A stretch of 64,000 nt of DNA from Paenirhizobium cremeum (GCF_022884085.1 NZ_JAGGCS010000006.1:101531-165530), one strand, 5' to 3'. Shown: positions 52,534 to 61,991, numbered from the stretch's first letter. The notes: a model not told the origin generated them from the letters alone. Made by a program: numbers and translations.

Positions 52534-52950
52534 CTATTCGATATTCCAGAGCCGGGGTTCGGCGCATTCGAGACTGTTGCCCGCCGGATCGCGGAAGTAG
52601 ATCGAGCGGGCTCCGTTCGGCCAGCGGAAGTCTGCCTCAATCGCGATGCCGGCGCCGCGCAGCCGATCCGCAACCGCATCGAGGCTTTCGCCCGACACGC
52701 GGAAGCAGGCATGTCCCGGCCCATTCGTTCCATGGCTCGGGACAGGCAGAGATCCGACGGCAACCGGTTTGATCGTTTCCGCCGGGTTGAAGATCAGCAG
52801 GATTCCCTGGCCGCAGCGGTAGAAGATATGGCGGTTGTCATGCCGGGTGATCTTCTCAAGCCCGAGAACGTCTCCGTAGAAGGCATCGGCTGCGTCGAGG
52901 TCCGACGCATAGAGAGCGGTCTCGAGAATGCCTTCCAGTGCGTCGCTCAC
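52534..52950 (-). CDS. VOC-family (glyoxalase/dioxygenase-like) protein
   Basis: A 138-residue vicinal-oxygen-chelate protein with two beta-alpha-beta-beta-beta modules. [20 protein letters not shown] (residues 10-29) and [20 protein letters not shown] (76-95) begin the modules, and [20 protein letters not shown] (about 118-137) holds the conserved metal-region DPxGN-E. The reaction is not predictable. It is inserted between rph and rdgB, 23 bp after rph, which otherwise often stand side by side. Confidence 0.85.
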   Translation of the reverse strand: MSDALEGILETALYASDLDAADAFYGDVLGLEKITRHDNRHIFYRCGQGILLIFNPAETIKPVAVGSLPVPSHGTNGPGHACFRVSGESLDAVADRLRGAGIAIEADFRWPNGARSIYFRDPAGNSLECAEPRLWNIE

Positions 52951-52973
52951 CCTTCTCTCCGTGGAGGCGACCC

Positions 52974-53690
52974 TTAGAGGATCGCCTGTTTCTGCAGGTT
53001 GACCAGTTCGCCGATGCCGTTGCGGGCAAGCCGCATCAGCGTCAGGAATTCCTCCTCCGAGAACGGAACGCCCTCGGCGGTTCCCTGAACCTCGACGATG
53101 GCACCGGTGCCGGTCATGACGAAGTTCGCGTCAGTCTCGGCGGAGGAGTCTTCCAGATAGTCGAGGTCGATGACCGGCTGGTTGGCGAAGATACCACAGG
53201 AAATGGCGGCGACGTGATCCTTCAGGACCTTCTCCACCTTTACCATGTTGCGGGCTTCCATCCACTTCAGGCAGTCGTAAAGGGCAATCCATGCGCCGGT
53301 GATCGAGGCCGTACGGGTGCCGCCATCGGCCTGGATCACGTCGCAGTCGATGGTGATCTGGCGTTCGCCGAGTGCTTCAAGATCGACGATGGCGCGCAGC
53401 GAACGGCCGATCAGACGCTGGATCTCCTGCGTGCGGCCGCCCTGCTTGCCGGACGCGGCTTCGCGCTTCATGCGCTCGCCGGTCGCGCGCGGCAGCATGC
53501 CGTATTCCGCGGTGACCCAGCCCTTGCCGCTGTTGCGCAGCCATGGCGGCGTCTTCTCCTCGAGGCTTGCCGTGCACAGCACATGGGTATCGCCGAATTT
53601 TACGAGGCAGGAGCCTTCCGCATGCTTGGAAAAATTGCGCTCGAACGAGACCTTGCGCATTTGGTCGGTTTTTCTGCCTGATGGCCGCAT
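52974..53690 (-). CDS. rph: ribonuclease PH
   Basis: A 238-residue phosphorolytic exoribonuclease trimming tRNA 3' ends. The sequence shows [20 protein letters not shown] at the start (family start, with AAGGAG upstream of ATG 53690), [20 protein letters not shown] near residue 46, [20 protein letters not shown] near 88, and [20 protein letters not shown] near 113 with the phosphate and metal site. The frame opens 51 codons further upstream but that overlaps the hrcA promoter region. It is divergent from hrcA. Confidence 0.97.
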   Translation of the reverse strand: MRPSGRKTDQMRKVSFERNFSKHAEGSCLVKFGDTHVLCTASLEEKTPPWLRNSGKGWVTAEYGMLPRATGERMKREAASGKQGGRTQEIQRLIGRSLRAIVDLEALGERQITIDCDVIQADGGTRTASITGAWIALYDCLKWMEARNMVKVEKVLKDHVAAISCGIFANQPVIDLDYLEDSSAETDANFVMTGTGAIVEVQGTAEGVPFSEEEFLTLMRLARNGIGELVNLQKQAIL

Positions 53691-53861
53691 TGCGTTCTCC
53701 TTGGATGCCCAAAGGCCTTCTAAGGTCCGCGCCGACGATTTGCAAAGAAAAACCATGGCGCGTCGGATAAGGCCCGGACTTGGCCCATTTTCCGGTTTGT
53801 GATTGGCCATGGAGTGGCTATATTTTGTCCTGATGACAGACACAAAGACTTCGCGCGACTG

Positions 53862-54950
53862 ATGGCTCGAACGACGACACCGGTCAAGGACGTGACGGCG
53901 TCACTGGACGATCGCTCCAGGGAGGTCTTCCGGCGTATAGTGGAAAGCTATCTGGAATCGGGCGATCCTCTCGGTTCGCGCAATCTCTCGCGGCTCTTGC
54001 CGATGTCGCTCTCGCCTGCATCCGTTCGCAACGTGATGAGCGATCTCGAAGATCTCGGCCTCATTTATGCGCCGCATGTGAGCGCCGGCCGCCTGCCCAC
54101 ACAGCTCGGCCTGCGCTTTTTCGTCGATGCCTTCATGCAGGTCGGTGATCTCTCGGCCGAGGAGCGTGACAGCATTGAGCGCCAGATCCGTCCGCCGGGT
54201 CCGGACCAGCCGATGGAAAACCTGCTGACCGAGGCAAGCCTGATGCTCTCCGGCCTCTCTCGCGGGGCTGGGCTGGTGATCGCTGCCAAGAGTGATCCGG
54301 TTCTCAAGCATGTCGAATTCATCCGGCTCGAGCCGACCAAGGCGCTGGCGGTGCTTGTTGGCGAGCATAACCAGATCGAAAACCGCATCATCGATCTGCC
54401 GGCCGGCGTCACGGCCTCACAGCTCACGGAAGCCGCGAATTTCCTCAACGCAAATCTCTCCGGCCAGACGCTCGTCGAACTGCGCAACCAGATCGAGAAG
54501 CTCAAGCAGCAGGTGGCGGGTGAACTCGACACCCTGTCCCAGGATCTCGTCGAGCGGGGTCTTGCGGTCTGGTCGGGCAGCCGGGACGAGGAAAAGCCCA
54601 CGCGGTTGATCGTGCGCGGACGGGCGAACCTCCTGGAAGGACTGGCCGGCTCGGAGGATATCGATCGTCTGCGCCTGCTTTTCGACGATCTCGAGCGCAA
54701 GGAAAGCCTGGTCGAAATCCTCAATCTGGCAGAAAGCGGGCCTGGGGTGCGGATCTTCATCGGCTCCGAGAACAAGTTGTTCTCGCTCTCCGGCTCTTCG
54801 CTGATCGTGGCTCCTTATCGCGACGGCGAGGACCGCATCGTCGGTGCCGTCGGCGTCATCGGGCCGACCCGGCTCAACTATTCCCGTATCGTGCCGATGG
54901 TCGATTACACCGCGCAATTGATGGCGCGGCTTTCGCGATCAGGACGCTAG
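53862..54950 (+). CDS. hrcA: heat-inducible transcription repressor HrcA
   Basis: A 362-residue repressor that binds CIRCE and shuts off groESL until heat titrates GroEL. The N-terminal winged helix reads [20 protein letters not shown] and [20 protein letters not shown], with [20 protein letters not shown] next (residues 76-95); the C-terminal GAF-like dimerisation part ends [19 protein letters not shown]. No CIRCE repeat is near this gene. It starts at ATG 53862 and is followed by grpE after a terminator hairpin. Confidence 0.95.
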   Translation: MARTTTPVKDVTASLDDRSREVFRRIVESYLESGDPLGSRNLSRLLPMSLSPASVRNVMSDLEDLGLIYAPHVSAGRLPTQLGLRFFVDAFMQVGDLSAEERDSIERQIRPPGPDQPMENLLTEASLMLSGLSRGAGLVIAAKSDPVLKHVEFIRLEPTKALAVLVGEHNQIENRIIDLPAGVTASQLTEAANFLNANLSGQTLVELRNQIEKLKQQVAGELDTLSQDLVERGLAVWSGSRDEEKPTRLIVRGRANLLEGLAGSEDIDRLRLLFDDLERKESLVEILNLAESGPGVRIFIGSENKLFSLSGSSLIVAPYRDGEDRIVGAVGVIGPTRLNYSRIVPMVDYTAQLMARLSRSGR

Positions 54951-54961
54951 CTGGCGCGGCC

Positions 54962-54980
54962 AAGGAGACGCTGTCTCCTT
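54962..54980 (+). terminator. hairpin between hrcA and grpE
   Basis: AAGGAGAC (54962-54969) and GTCTCCTT (54973-54980) form an 8-bp perfect stem around GCT, followed by CTTGTT. It lies 12 bp after hrcA and about 100 bp before grpE, so the two may be transcribed separately or with attenuation. Confidence 0.7.
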
Positions 54981-55077
54981 CTTGTTGGTCCGCAAGCCTT
55001 GATTTTTCCACGTTAAACCCTGATATCGGGCACAAATTCGAAAACCGGTTCGAAACGCCAATCACTCGGAGGACGTC

Positions 55078-55695
55078 ATGACCGACGACACCAAGAAGAA
55101 CGAAACCGACCCGACAGTAACCGAAAGCCAGGCGCCTGAGATTGCGGCCGAGGCTGATGCGGGCCTGGAAGTGGCCGTTGATCCCGCGGAAGCCCTGAAG
55201 GCGGAAAATGCCGAGCTTCGCGACAGGTTCCTGCGCCTTGCGGCCGAAATGGACAATCTGCGCCGTCGCACGGAACGTGATGTGAAGGATGCTAAGACCT
55301 ATGCGGTAACGGGCTTTGCACGTGACATGCTGGCGGTTTCCGATAACCTGCGCCGTGCGCTCGACACCATTCCGCAGGAGGCTCGTGCTGCAGCCGATGC
55401 CGGACTGGCAGCACTCATCGAGGGCGTCGAAATGACGGAGCGGGGCATGCTTGCAACGCTTGAGCGCCATGGCGTGCGCAAGATCGAAGCCGAAGGGCAG
55501 AAGTTCGATCCGAACTTTCATCAGGCGATGTTCGAAATCCCCAATCCCGAAGTGCCGAACAATACCGTCGTTCAGGTCGTGCAGGCCGGTTACGCGATTG
55601 GCGACCGCGTCCTTCGCCCGGCCATGGTAGGCGTCGCCAAGGGCGGCCCCAAGGTCGAGGCGGCAGCTGAGGCAACCGCCGAAAAGAACGGCTGA
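55078..55695 (+). CDS. grpE: nucleotide exchange factor GrpE
   Basis: A 205-residue cochaperone that drives ADP release from DnaK. A long acidic N-terminus (residues 1-45) is followed by a coiled-coil segment [20 protein letters not shown] and the GrpE core [20 protein letters not shown], then [20 protein letters not shown] and the beta wing [20 protein letters not shown]. It is the second heat-shock gene here after hrcA; dnaK itself is not in the window. Confidence 0.96.
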   Translation: MTDDTKKNETDPTVTESQAPEIAAEADAGLEVAVDPAEALKAENAELRDRFLRLAAEMDNLRRRTERDVKDAKTYAVTGFARDMLAVSDNLRRALDTIPQEARAAADAGLAALIEGVEMTERGMLATLERHGVRKIEAEGQKFDPNFHQAMFEIPNPEVPNNTVVQVVQAGYAIGDRVLRPAMVGVAKGGPKVEAAAEATAEKNG

Positions 55696-55717
55696 GGAAA
55701 AAATCCGCGATGTCATG

Positions 55718-55741
55718 AAAGCGCCCGAAAGGGCGCTTTTT
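55718..55741 (+). terminator. intrinsic terminator of grpE
   Basis: AAAGCGCCC (55718-55726), GAAA tetraloop, GGGCGCTTT (55731-55739) and a short T-run. It lies 22 bp beyond grpE and just ahead of the convergent ptsN stop, so it can serve both. Confidence 0.88.
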
Positions 55742-55760
55742 CATATGCGGAGAATGATGG

Positions 55761-56225
55761 TCAGGCTGCGTTGGATGCCTGTTCCTCATTGAGGAAGGCA
55801 TAGATGGCAGAGGCCGAATCCGTCGCACGCAGTTTGGCAACCAGATCCTGGTCGCGCAGCACGCGCGCGATCCGTGACAGAGCCTTGAGGTGGTCTGCGC
55901 CTGCGCCTTCCGGCGCGAGCAGAAGGAAGACGAGGTCCACCGGCTGGTCATCAAGCGCTTCGAAATCGACAGGCGTTTCAAGCCGCGCGAAGACGCCCGT
56001 GATCGTGTTGATGTTGGTGAGCTTGCCATGCGGGATGGCGATGCCGTTGCCGACCCCCGTCGAGCCCAGACGCTCCCGCTGCAGGATGACGTCGAATATC
56101 TCGCGTTCGGGAATATTGGTGAGCTTGGAGGCTTTGGCCGCAAGTTCCTGAAGCAGTTGCTTCTTGGAGTTCACCCGAAGGGCGGGAACGACCGCGTCTT
56201 GTTGCAGCAAATCTGCCAAGGCCAT
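55761..56225 (-). CDS. ptsN: nitrogen-regulatory PTS enzyme IIA
   Basis: A 154-residue EIIA-Ntr, the output protein of the nitrogen phosphotransferase chain that tunes potassium transport, stress and metabolism. The phosphorylated histidine lies in GVGNGIAIPHGKLTNINT near residue 66, preceded by FDVILQRERLGSTG. I start it at ATG 56225 (MALADLLQQD) rather than five codons upstream. It is the last gene of the rpoN-hpf-ptsN cluster, the usual partner set. Confidence 0.95.
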   Translation of the reverse strand: MALADLLQQDAVVPALRVNSKKQLLQELAAKASKLTNIPEREIFDVILQRERLGSTGVGNGIAIPHGKLTNINTITGVFARLETPVDFEALDDQPVDLVFLLLAPEGAGADHLKALSRIARVLRDQDLVAKLRATDSASAIYAFLNEEQASNAA

Positions 56226-56261
56226 TTCAAAATCCTTCATGTCGCCGAGACAAGAATGGGA

Positions 56262-56290
56262 GCAAGCGGCAGCCGGAGACCGCCGCTTGC
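56262..56290 (-). terminator. hairpin between hpf and ptsN
   Basis: GCAAGCGGC (56262-56270) pairs perfectly with GCCGCTTGC (56282-56290) around an 11-nt loop, 10 bp after the hpf stop. No T-run follows, so partial attenuation or mRNA end-protection is likelier than full termination. Confidence 0.5.
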
Positions 56291-56300
56291 GCTGTGCTTA

Positions 56301-56885
56301 TCAGGCTTTGATATTGGCGGAATCGATCCAGCCGATATTGCCGTCGTTGCGGCGGTAGACGATGTTCAGTTCTTCCTTGCCGGGGCTGCGGAACAGCAGG
56401 ACCGGCTCATCGGTCATGTCGAGAGCCATCACGGCGGAGGCGACGGTCATCGTGCGGAGCTTCTTGGTGCTTTCCGCAACGATAGTCGGCGCATAATCCT
56501 CGGGCACTTCGTCATGCTCTTCGGAAAGAGCATCCATAACGGTATAGGGCACCTCGATCGCGGACGCCGCCATGCCGGCGGGATGGTGATCCTTGAGCTT
56601 GCGCTTGTAGCGCCGCAGGCGCTTCTCGATGCGGTCGGCCGCGATGTCGAAAGCAATCTGCGGGTCATTGGCCGAGCCGGTGGCGTGGAGATTGGCGCCG
56701 GCATCCAGATGAACCGTGCAGTCTGCAACGAATTGCGCCGCTGCGGCTGCCGACTTGGTCACGGTGATCTGGCCCGAATACCCTCCGTCGAAGTATTTCG
56801 TGACGGCTTCTCCAATCCGCTCTCCGATCCGCTGACGGAAGGAATCGCCGATTTCCATATGTTTGCCGGATACACGCACACTCAT
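56301..56885 (-). CDS. hpf: long-form ribosome hibernation promoting factor
   Basis: A 194-residue long HPF that dimerises 70S ribosomes into inactive 100S particles. The N-terminal S30AE domain spans MSVRVSGKHMEIGDSFRQRI to FDIAADRIEKRLRRYKRKLK, with its basic helix; a linker of about 60 residues leads to the C-terminal dimerisation domain (AVMALDMTDEPVLLFRSPGK, NIVYRRNDGNIGWIDSANIK). It lies between rpoN and ptsN, as is classical. Confidence 0.95.
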   Translation of the reverse strand: MSVRVSGKHMEIGDSFRQRIGERIGEAVTKYFDGGYSGQITVTKSAAAAAQFVADCTVHLDAGANLHATGSANDPQIAFDIAADRIEKRLRRYKRKLKDHHPAGMAASAIEVPYTVMDALSEEHDEVPEDYAPTIVAESTKKLRTMTVASAVMALDMTDEPVLLFRSPGKEELNIVYRRNDGNIGWIDSANIKA

Positions 56886-57119
56886 GGAGTTTCCCTTCTT
56901 ATAGTTGGTTTGCAGGCGTCAGTTTACGCCAAGCGCCGCACGCATCCAAGCTCTTCAAGCGGTATTGTCGGTCTCTATCCCGTGTATCGGGTCCTCGGTC
57001 GGGGATAAGATTGAGCGAATGTGAACCCGTGTTGATCGGGGCGGGCTTCTAGCGGTACCTCCTGCAAAAGTCAACAGTCTGTTAATGCGCCGTCAACCTG
57101 CGGGGGTGGGGATGCACTC

Positions 57120-58673
57120 CTAGATTGTCGTCGCTTTCGCCATGGCGCGCTTCTCGCGCCGCCGCTGGACGGAGGACGGGATGTTCATGGCTTCGCGGTA
57201 TTTTGCCACAGTCCGGCGCGCGAGATCGACCCCGCCCGACTTCAGGCTCAATACGATATCATCATCGGAAAGGACGGCTTCAGGACTTTCCTGGGCGATC
57301 ATCATCCGTATGCGGTGACGGACGGCCTCAGCCGAATGGGTATCGCCGCCTTCCGCCGATCCGATCGACACGCTGAAGAAATATTTGAGTTCGAACAGCC
57401 CGCGCGGCGTCAGCATGTATTTGTTCGACGTGACCCGGCTGACGGTCGATTCGTGCATCTTGATCGCATCCGCCACCGTCTTCAGGTTCAATGGCCGCAG
57501 ATGATCGACGCCGTGCTGAAGGAAGGCGTCCTGCTGGCGCACGATCTCGCTCGCCACTTTCATGATCGTCTTCGCGCGCTGGTCGAGGCTCCGTGTCAGC
57601 CAGCTGGCATTCTGCATGCATTCCGAAAGAAAGGCTTGGTCGGCCTCCGTTGTGCCGCCATTCCTGCTGACCGCCGTTGCATAATTCTGATTGACCAGAA
57701 CCCGGGGCAGGGCATCGGCATTGAGTTCGACGCGCCAGCTGCCATCCGGCATGGCGCGAACGACGATATCGGGAATGACGGTTTCAAGCCCCCCCGCTTC
57801 GAAACCGCTGCCGGGTTTCGGATGCAGCTTGCGGATTTCCGCCAGCATATCGACAAGATCCTCCTCGTCGACGCCGCACAGTCTTTTCAACGTATTGAAG
57901 TCGCGCTTGGCGAGAAGCTCGAGATTGTCAACCAGCGCGGCCATCGCCGGATCGAGCCGGTCGCGCTGCCTGAGCTGGATGGAAAGGCATTCGCTGAGCG
58001 AACGGGCGAAGACGCCCGGCGGATCGAGCGTCTGCAGCACCTCCAGCACGGCCTCGACGTCGGCCACATCGTCGCCGAGGCGTGTTGCGATCTCGTCGAG
58101 ATCGGCTCTCAGATAGCCGGCCTCATCGAGATGGTCGAGAAGGACCGAAGCGATCATCCTGTCGCCGGCGTTGACGAGGGCAAAGGGGATTTGCTGGTTC
58201 AGGTGATCGCGAAGGCTGATTTGTCCGGCAACGAAATCGTCGAGATCATAGGCCTCTCCGTTTTCGCCGGTGCTCCCCGGCATCGACTTCCACTGGCCAA
58301 GCAGTTCCGGCGCATCGGCGCGCGTCGCCGAGGCCTCGTCGGCAAGGGCGGAATCGAAATTGGAATCGAGCCGCTCGTTAAGGGCGTTCGCCTGCCCCGG
58401 CTCGTACCAGTCGCTGGACAGGGACGATGCGCGATCGTCATCCGCTGCCGCGTCCGATCCGCTTCCTTCCGTTTCGCCGCCGGACGGGAGGCCAGCGCCC
58501 AAATCCGCGTCATCTGACGCCAATTCAAGCAGAGGGTTCTTTTCTACTTCCTGGGAAATGAACTGGATGAGTTCCAGATGAGTCATTTGCAGCAACTGGA
58601 TGGATTGCATCAGTTGCGGTGTCATGACGAGCGATTGGCTCTGGCGCAGGAAAAGATTGGCTGACAAAGCCAT
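57120..58673 (-). CDS. rpoN: RNA polymerase sigma-54 factor
   Basis: A 517-residue sigma-54. Region I is Gln/Leu-rich (MTPQLMQSIQLLQMTHLELI), region II acidic (residues 55-140), and region III carries the core-binding part and the C-terminal RpoN box ARRTVAKYREAMNIPSS next to a helix-turn-helix (KMHESTVSRVTSNKYMLTPR). It recognises -24/-12 promoters for nitrogen assimilation, dicarboxylate transport and, in symbionts, nif genes. It is downstream of lptB with 157 bp between, and upstream of hpf with 234 bp, so each may have its own promoter. Confidence 0.97.
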   Translation of the reverse strand: MALSANLFLRQSQSLVMTPQLMQSIQLLQMTHLELIQFISQEVEKNPLLELASDDADLGAGLPSGGETEGSGSDAAADDDRASSLSSDWYEPGQANALNERLDSNFDSALADEASATRADAPELLGQWKSMPGSTGENGEAYDLDDFVAGQISLRDHLNQQIPFALVNAGDRMIASVLLDHLDEAGYLRADLDEIATRLGDDVADVEAVLEVLQTLDPPGVFARSLSECLSIQLRQRDRLDPAMAALVDNLELLAKRDFNTLKRLCGVDEEDLVDMLAEIRKLHPKPGSGFEAGGLETVIPDIVVRAMPDGSWRVELNADALPRVLVNQNYATAVSRNGGTTEADQAFLSECMQNASWLTRSLDQRAKTIMKVASEIVRQQDAFLQHGVDHLRPLNLKTVADAIKMHESTVSRVTSNKYMLTPRGLFELKYFFSVSIGSAEGGDTHSAEAVRHRIRMMIAQESPEAVLSDDDIVLSLKSGGVDLARRTVAKYREAMNIPSSVQRRREKRAMAKATTI

Positions 58674-58830
58674 GACGGACGCGAAACTCCCCTACAATCC
58701 CTCCGGATTCCCCACGCCGCGGGCTGCGGCCAGATGAGAAATTTCCAACTGGCCCAAAAATTGCTTTTTTATCGGGTTTGGTCAAGCCGAACTATGGTCG
58801 GCTGGGGAGAATTTCTTGTCCGGCAGCCTA

Positions 58831-59646
58831 TCAGAGGCTGAACTTGTCGCCAAGGTAGAGGCGCCGCACGTCGGGATTGTTGACGATATCGTTGGCGCGG
58901 CCGTGGGTCAGGACTTCACCGGCGTGAATGATATAGGCGCGGTCAATCAGGCCAAGCGTCTCGCGGACGTTGTGATCGGTAATCAGCACGCCGATGCCGC
59001 GAGCCGTCAAATGGCGCACGAGGTTCTGGATATCCGACACCGAAATGGGATCGACGCCCGCAAAGGGCTCGTCGAGCAGCATGAAGGTCGGATCGGTCGC
59101 AAGCGCCCGCGCGATTTCAAGACGCCGTCGCTCGCCGCCGGAAAGCGCGACGGCTGCGGATTTGCGAAGTTTCTCGATATGGAATTCCGCAAGCAGTTCG
59201 TCGAGCTTGGCCTCGCGCTTCCTGCGGTCCTTTTCATGTACTTCCAGGACGGCCCGGATGTTGTCTTCGACGGAAAGCCCGCGAAAGATCGAGGCTTCCT
59301 GCGGCAGGTAGCCTACTCCGAGCCGCGCACGCCTGTACATCGGCATGCCGCTCACGTCGTTGCCGTTGATCGCGATGGTGCCGACGTCGACGGGCACCAG
59401 CCCGGTAATCATGTAGAAACAAGTCGTCTTTCCGGCGCCGTTCGGACCGAGCAGGCCAACGGCCTCGCCGCGCCGCACGACAAGCGATACACCGTTCACG
59501 ACACGCCGCGTGCCGTATGTCTTCGTCAGACCGTGGGCAATCAGCGTGCCTTCGTAACGGGTCTTGTCGCGGCGCATTTCGGCGTCAAATTGCGACTGCG
59601 CTGCGCGACCGCCGCCGAGCAAACCTGAGAGTGCGGGAATTTTCAC
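58831..59646 (-). CDS. lptB: LPS export ABC transporter ATP-binding protein
   Basis: A 271-residue ATPase powering LPS extraction from the inner membrane with LptFGC. Walker A GLLGPNGAGKTTCFYMITGL, Q-loop GYLPQEASIFRGLSVEDN, signature ALSGGERRRLEIARAL, Walker B FMLLDEPFAGVDP and H-switch LITDHNVRET are all intact and LptB-specific. It starts at a GTG (59646), giving a roughly 30-residue extension before IAHGLTKTYGTRR; extensions of this kind are common in rhizobia. It lies 13 bp after lptA. Confidence 0.94.
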   Translation of the reverse strand: MKIPALSGLLGGGRAAQSQFDAEMRRDKTRYEGTLIAHGLTKTYGTRRVVNGVSLVVRRGEAVGLLGPNGAGKTTCFYMITGLVPVDVGTIAINGNDVSGMPMYRRARLGVGYLPQEASIFRGLSVEDNIRAVLEVHEKDRRKREAKLDELLAEFHIEKLRKSAAVALSGGERRRLEIARALATDPTFMLLDEPFAGVDPISVSDIQNLVRHLTARGIGVLITDHNVRETLGLIDRAYIIHAGEVLTHGRANDIVNNPDVRRLYLGDKFSL

Positions 59647-59659
59647 GTCCGGGCCGATA

Positions 59660-60241
59660 CTATTGCTTTTGCTGGGATTTCGGGTCGAGCTGGATCTGAA
59701 CGCGCCCGCCGCAAGCGTCCAGTTTGGCTTCTCCGGAGTTCATCTGCACCGTCAGTCTGCAACCGACGAAGACGTTCTGCCCCTCGGACAGCACCACCCG
59801 ATCGCCCTCAAGCGTGAAGACCTGGCTATCCATGTCGAAATGCCCGCGGTCGGCCGTTGCCTGCTGCGTGCCCGAAGACAGGAAGACTTTGTCGGTCACA
59901 TCGATGTTCTCGATGTCGGCATTGCCGCTCGTCACGCTGGTACCTTCCCCGCGGTACTTGACCGTCATGTTGCCGGACTGCAGCGTGGTCGTGCCCTGCA
60001 CGACCTTGACGTTGCCCGAGAACAGGGCCGTTTTATCCTGTTCCCGGATCTCAAGCTGGTCGCTTTCGATCTGGATCGGCTGATCGTTGGAAAGCTTCAG
60101 GCCGTCCATCTTGCTCTTGGTCGCCTGGGCGAGTGCCTCCGTCGGGGCAGCAAGCGGAAGGAGGCCCGTCGCGACGAGCAGGCCAGCCAGGGTGAGCGTT
60201 TTGTAAATACTGCAGCAATGCATGACTGGTCCGGCTCTCAT
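59660..60241 (-). CDS. lptA: periplasmic LPS transport protein LptA
   Basis: A 193-residue beta-jellyroll bridge protein carrying LPS across the periplasm. A signal peptide (KTLTLAGLLVATGLLPLAAP) is followed by the OstA-like core PIQIESDQLEIREQDKTALF, LQSGNMTVKYRGEG and FDMDSQVFTLEGDRVVLSEG. The ATG at 60241 overlaps the lptC stop as ATGA; ATG 60223 is an alternative. It sits between lptC and lptB. Confidence 0.92.
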   Translation of the reverse strand: MRAGPVMHCCSIYKTLTLAGLLVATGLLPLAAPTEALAQATKSKMDGLKLSNDQPIQIESDQLEIREQDKTALFSGNVKVVQGTTTLQSGNMTVKYRGEGTSVTSGNADIENIDVTDKVFLSSGTQQATADRGHFDMDSQVFTLEGDRVVLSEGQNVFVGCRLTVQMNSGEAKLDACGGRVQIQLDPKSQQKQ

Positions 60242-60903
60242 TTGTCCGTCTTGTGAATGGTGGAGGGGTCGACGTTTACACGAACACCTCCTGAAAAACT
60301 GATAATGCGTCCCTTATCCGTTATCTTGAGCGCCTGCGCAACAATTGCCGCTTCATTCATCTTGATGGTCACCTGATCGTTGGTTTCCATCTTCCCGCCC
60401 TTGATGTCGAGATGAGCGGAATTGAAGCTCGCCTCCAGGCCGGAACTCAGCTTGATGGTGAAGGGCTTGTCCATGTTGAGAAGATCGGAGGAGCGGTCGA
60501 AGACGCCGCTCAGCGCCTTGACCATGGCGACGGTATTCTCGTTCAGCGGCACGGCGGCGGCGATGGTTTCAAGCGCGATGATATTGGGGTTCTTGATGTC
60601 CTGCAGCGCCCGTTCCGCGCGCATGGAATAATTGATGCCGTCGGAATTGCGGCCGGCGATGGCAGGTTTTTCCATCACGACCTTGCCGTTTTCGATCTTG
60701 GCGGACTCGATCTTCAGTTCTGCCGGGAGGTAGGCGCGGACAAGGGAAACGCCGATAAAGGCAAGCGAGATCAGCAGGGCGGAAACCGGCAGCAGGACCT
60801 TGAGGCGACGCACGCGCGCCGAATGGTGTAACGCTGTGCGATAAGCGTCACCATCCGGCCGGCGGCCAGCGGTCGTCGCATGTTCGTCTGTGCGTTTCAA
60901 CAT
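60238..60903 (-). CDS. lptC: LPS export protein LptC
   Basis: A 221-residue bitopic protein of the LPS transenvelope bridge. One membrane helix (LLPVSALLISLAFIGVSLVR) lies at residues 38-58, after a short cytoplasmic tail; the periplasmic jellyroll includes DGINYSMRAERALQDIKNPN and IKLSSGLEASFNSAHLDIKG. It is the first gene of lptC-lptA-lptB and shares a 336-bp region with divergent ihfB. The commonly adjacent rnd gene of other rhizobia is not here. Confidence 0.92.
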   Translation of the reverse strand: MLKRTDEHATTAGRRPDGDAYRTALHHSARVRRLKVLLPVSALLISLAFIGVSLVRAYLPAELKIESAKIENGKVVMEKPAIAGRNSDGINYSMRAERALQDIKNPNIIALETIAAAVPLNENTVAMVKALSGVFDRSSDLLNMDKPFTIKLSSGLEASFNSAHLDIKGGKMETNDQVTIKMNEAAIVAQALKITDKGRIISFSGGVRVNVDPSTIHKTDK

Positions 60904-61239
60904 GAATGAGGCCTGTTCGGTATCGTACGCCGGAAGGATATGCCGCCAAATTCGACGGGACGTTTCGCATTATTGCATATGCTTGCCAATATGGAAATTC
61001 GATGTGGAGATACAAGCTCGGCCCTTGTGGCGCAAGACTTGGCCGATATCGAGGCCGATCCCTAATCGGGCACTCGCGCCGGCGACGGCCTTCAAGGTTG
61101 ATTATCCCCCACGATTGTGATGTCTTAGCACGACTTGGCGCAGGCATTTTGCCGCGCTAAGTTGTTCCTTGACGGTCCTTTTTGGGTTTGGCACCCTTGG
61201 ACCGTCGACAAATTCGGAAAGTCATTCAAGGGGGCGGGC
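60904..61239. other. 336-bp divergent control region between lptC and ihfB
   Basis: No credible gene. It must hold the promoters of lptC (reverse) and ihfB (forward). Its most distinct element is a hairpin 34-69 nt ahead of the ihfB start (listed separately). I could not identify confident -35/-10 pairs on either strand. Confidence 0.4.
61171..61206 (+). promoter_or_regulatory. 5' leader hairpin of ihfB
   Basis: GACGGTCC (61171-61178) pairs perfectly with GGACCGTC (61199-61206), enclosing GGG (61184-61186) with CCC (61194-61196). It lies 33 nt before the GTG start of ihfB. It may be a structural leader element or, because it is palindromic, an autoregulatory operator. Confidence 0.45.
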
Positions 61240-61542
61240 GTGATTAAGTCGGAACTGGTGCAGATAGTCGCAGCGCGCAATCCGCATCTCTATCACCGCG
61301 ATGTCGAAAATATCGTCAACGCCGTTCTTGATGAGATTACCGATGCGCTTGCGGCCGGAAACCGTGTCGAACTGCGTGGTTTCGGTGCATTTTCGGTAAA
61401 GAATCGCCCTTCGCGCTCGGGACGCAACCCCCGCACCGGTGAAACAGTCTTCGTCGAGGAAAAGTGGGTGCCCTTCTTCAAGACCGGCAAGGAATTGCGC
61501 GAGCGGCTCAATCCCGGCATGGCCGACGAAGGCGACGAGTGA
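61240..61542 (+). CDS. ihfB: integration host factor beta subunit
   Basis: A 100-residue DNA-bending protein acting with IHF-alpha in replication, recombination and sigma-54 promoter looping. It starts at GTG 61240 (reads [18 protein letters not shown]) with AAGGGGGCGGG ahead. The HU/IHF signature is [20 protein letters not shown] near residue 62, with the intercalating Pro in the arm, and [20 protein letters not shown] before it. The upstream in-frame ATG would add 35 non-homologous residues. The presence of rpoN in the same window is consistent with IHF use. Confidence 0.94.
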   Translation: MIKSELVQIVAARNPHLYHRDVENIVNAVLDEITDALAAGNRVELRGFGAFSVKNRPSRSGRNPRTGETVFVEEKWVPFFKTGKELRERLNPGMADEGDE

Positions 61543-61646
61543 ACGAAAGCAGCTCCGCGGTACTCGCAGCGGGGCGTGCTCGGGCAGTGCGAATGTGCGG
61601 TCCGAATGGAATGTGAGCAAAGGGCGGTTGCCGCCGGGAGTTTGCG

Positions 61647-61991
61647 ATGGTCAAGAAAATTTTCGGTCTGGTCATCCTCGTACCTCTCGGAATCGTGTTG
61701 ATCGTTTTGTCTGTGGCCAACCGGCAGACGGTCAGGCTGGCGCTCAATCCGTTTCAGCCCGATGATCAGATGCTCTCGATTTCGGCGCCTTTCTTCGTAT
61801 TTCTCTTCTCGGCGGTAATTTTCGGCCTGTTGCTCGGTTCGGCCGTTACCTGGTTTACCCAGGGCAAATATCGCAAGCGCGCACGCAACGAGGCCCGTTC
61901 GGCGCTGCGCTGGCAGGCGGAGGCTGACCGGCACAAGAGCCGTGCCGAGGAAATTGCCGGCAGCACGCTTCCGCAGATTCCGGCCAAGTAA
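61647..61991 (+). CDS. lapA: LapA-domain (DUF1049) membrane protein
   Basis: A 114-residue inner-membrane protein with two hydrophobic helices (residues 4-24 and 45-68) joined by a short loop NRQTVRLALNPFQPDDQMLS, the LapA/DUF1049 hallmark, then a basic, helical cytoplasmic tail (YRKRARNEARSALRWQAEAD). LapA with LapB regulates LPS synthesis through LpxC degradation in E. coli; with lptCAB nearby a role in LPS control is plausible, but no lapB is here. It is 104 bp after ihfB. Confidence 0.85.
   Translation: MVKKIFGLVILVPLGIVLIVLSVANRQTVRLALNPFQPDDQMLSISAPFFVFLFSAVIFGLLLGSAVTWFTQGKYRKRARNEARSALRWQAEADRHKSRAEEIAGSTLPQIPAK

Noticed and set aside
53700..55077. CIRCE operator near hrcA or grpE
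   Set aside because: No TTAGCACTC-N9-GAGTGCTAA pair is present. The hairpin at 54962-54980 has a different sequence and looks like a terminator.
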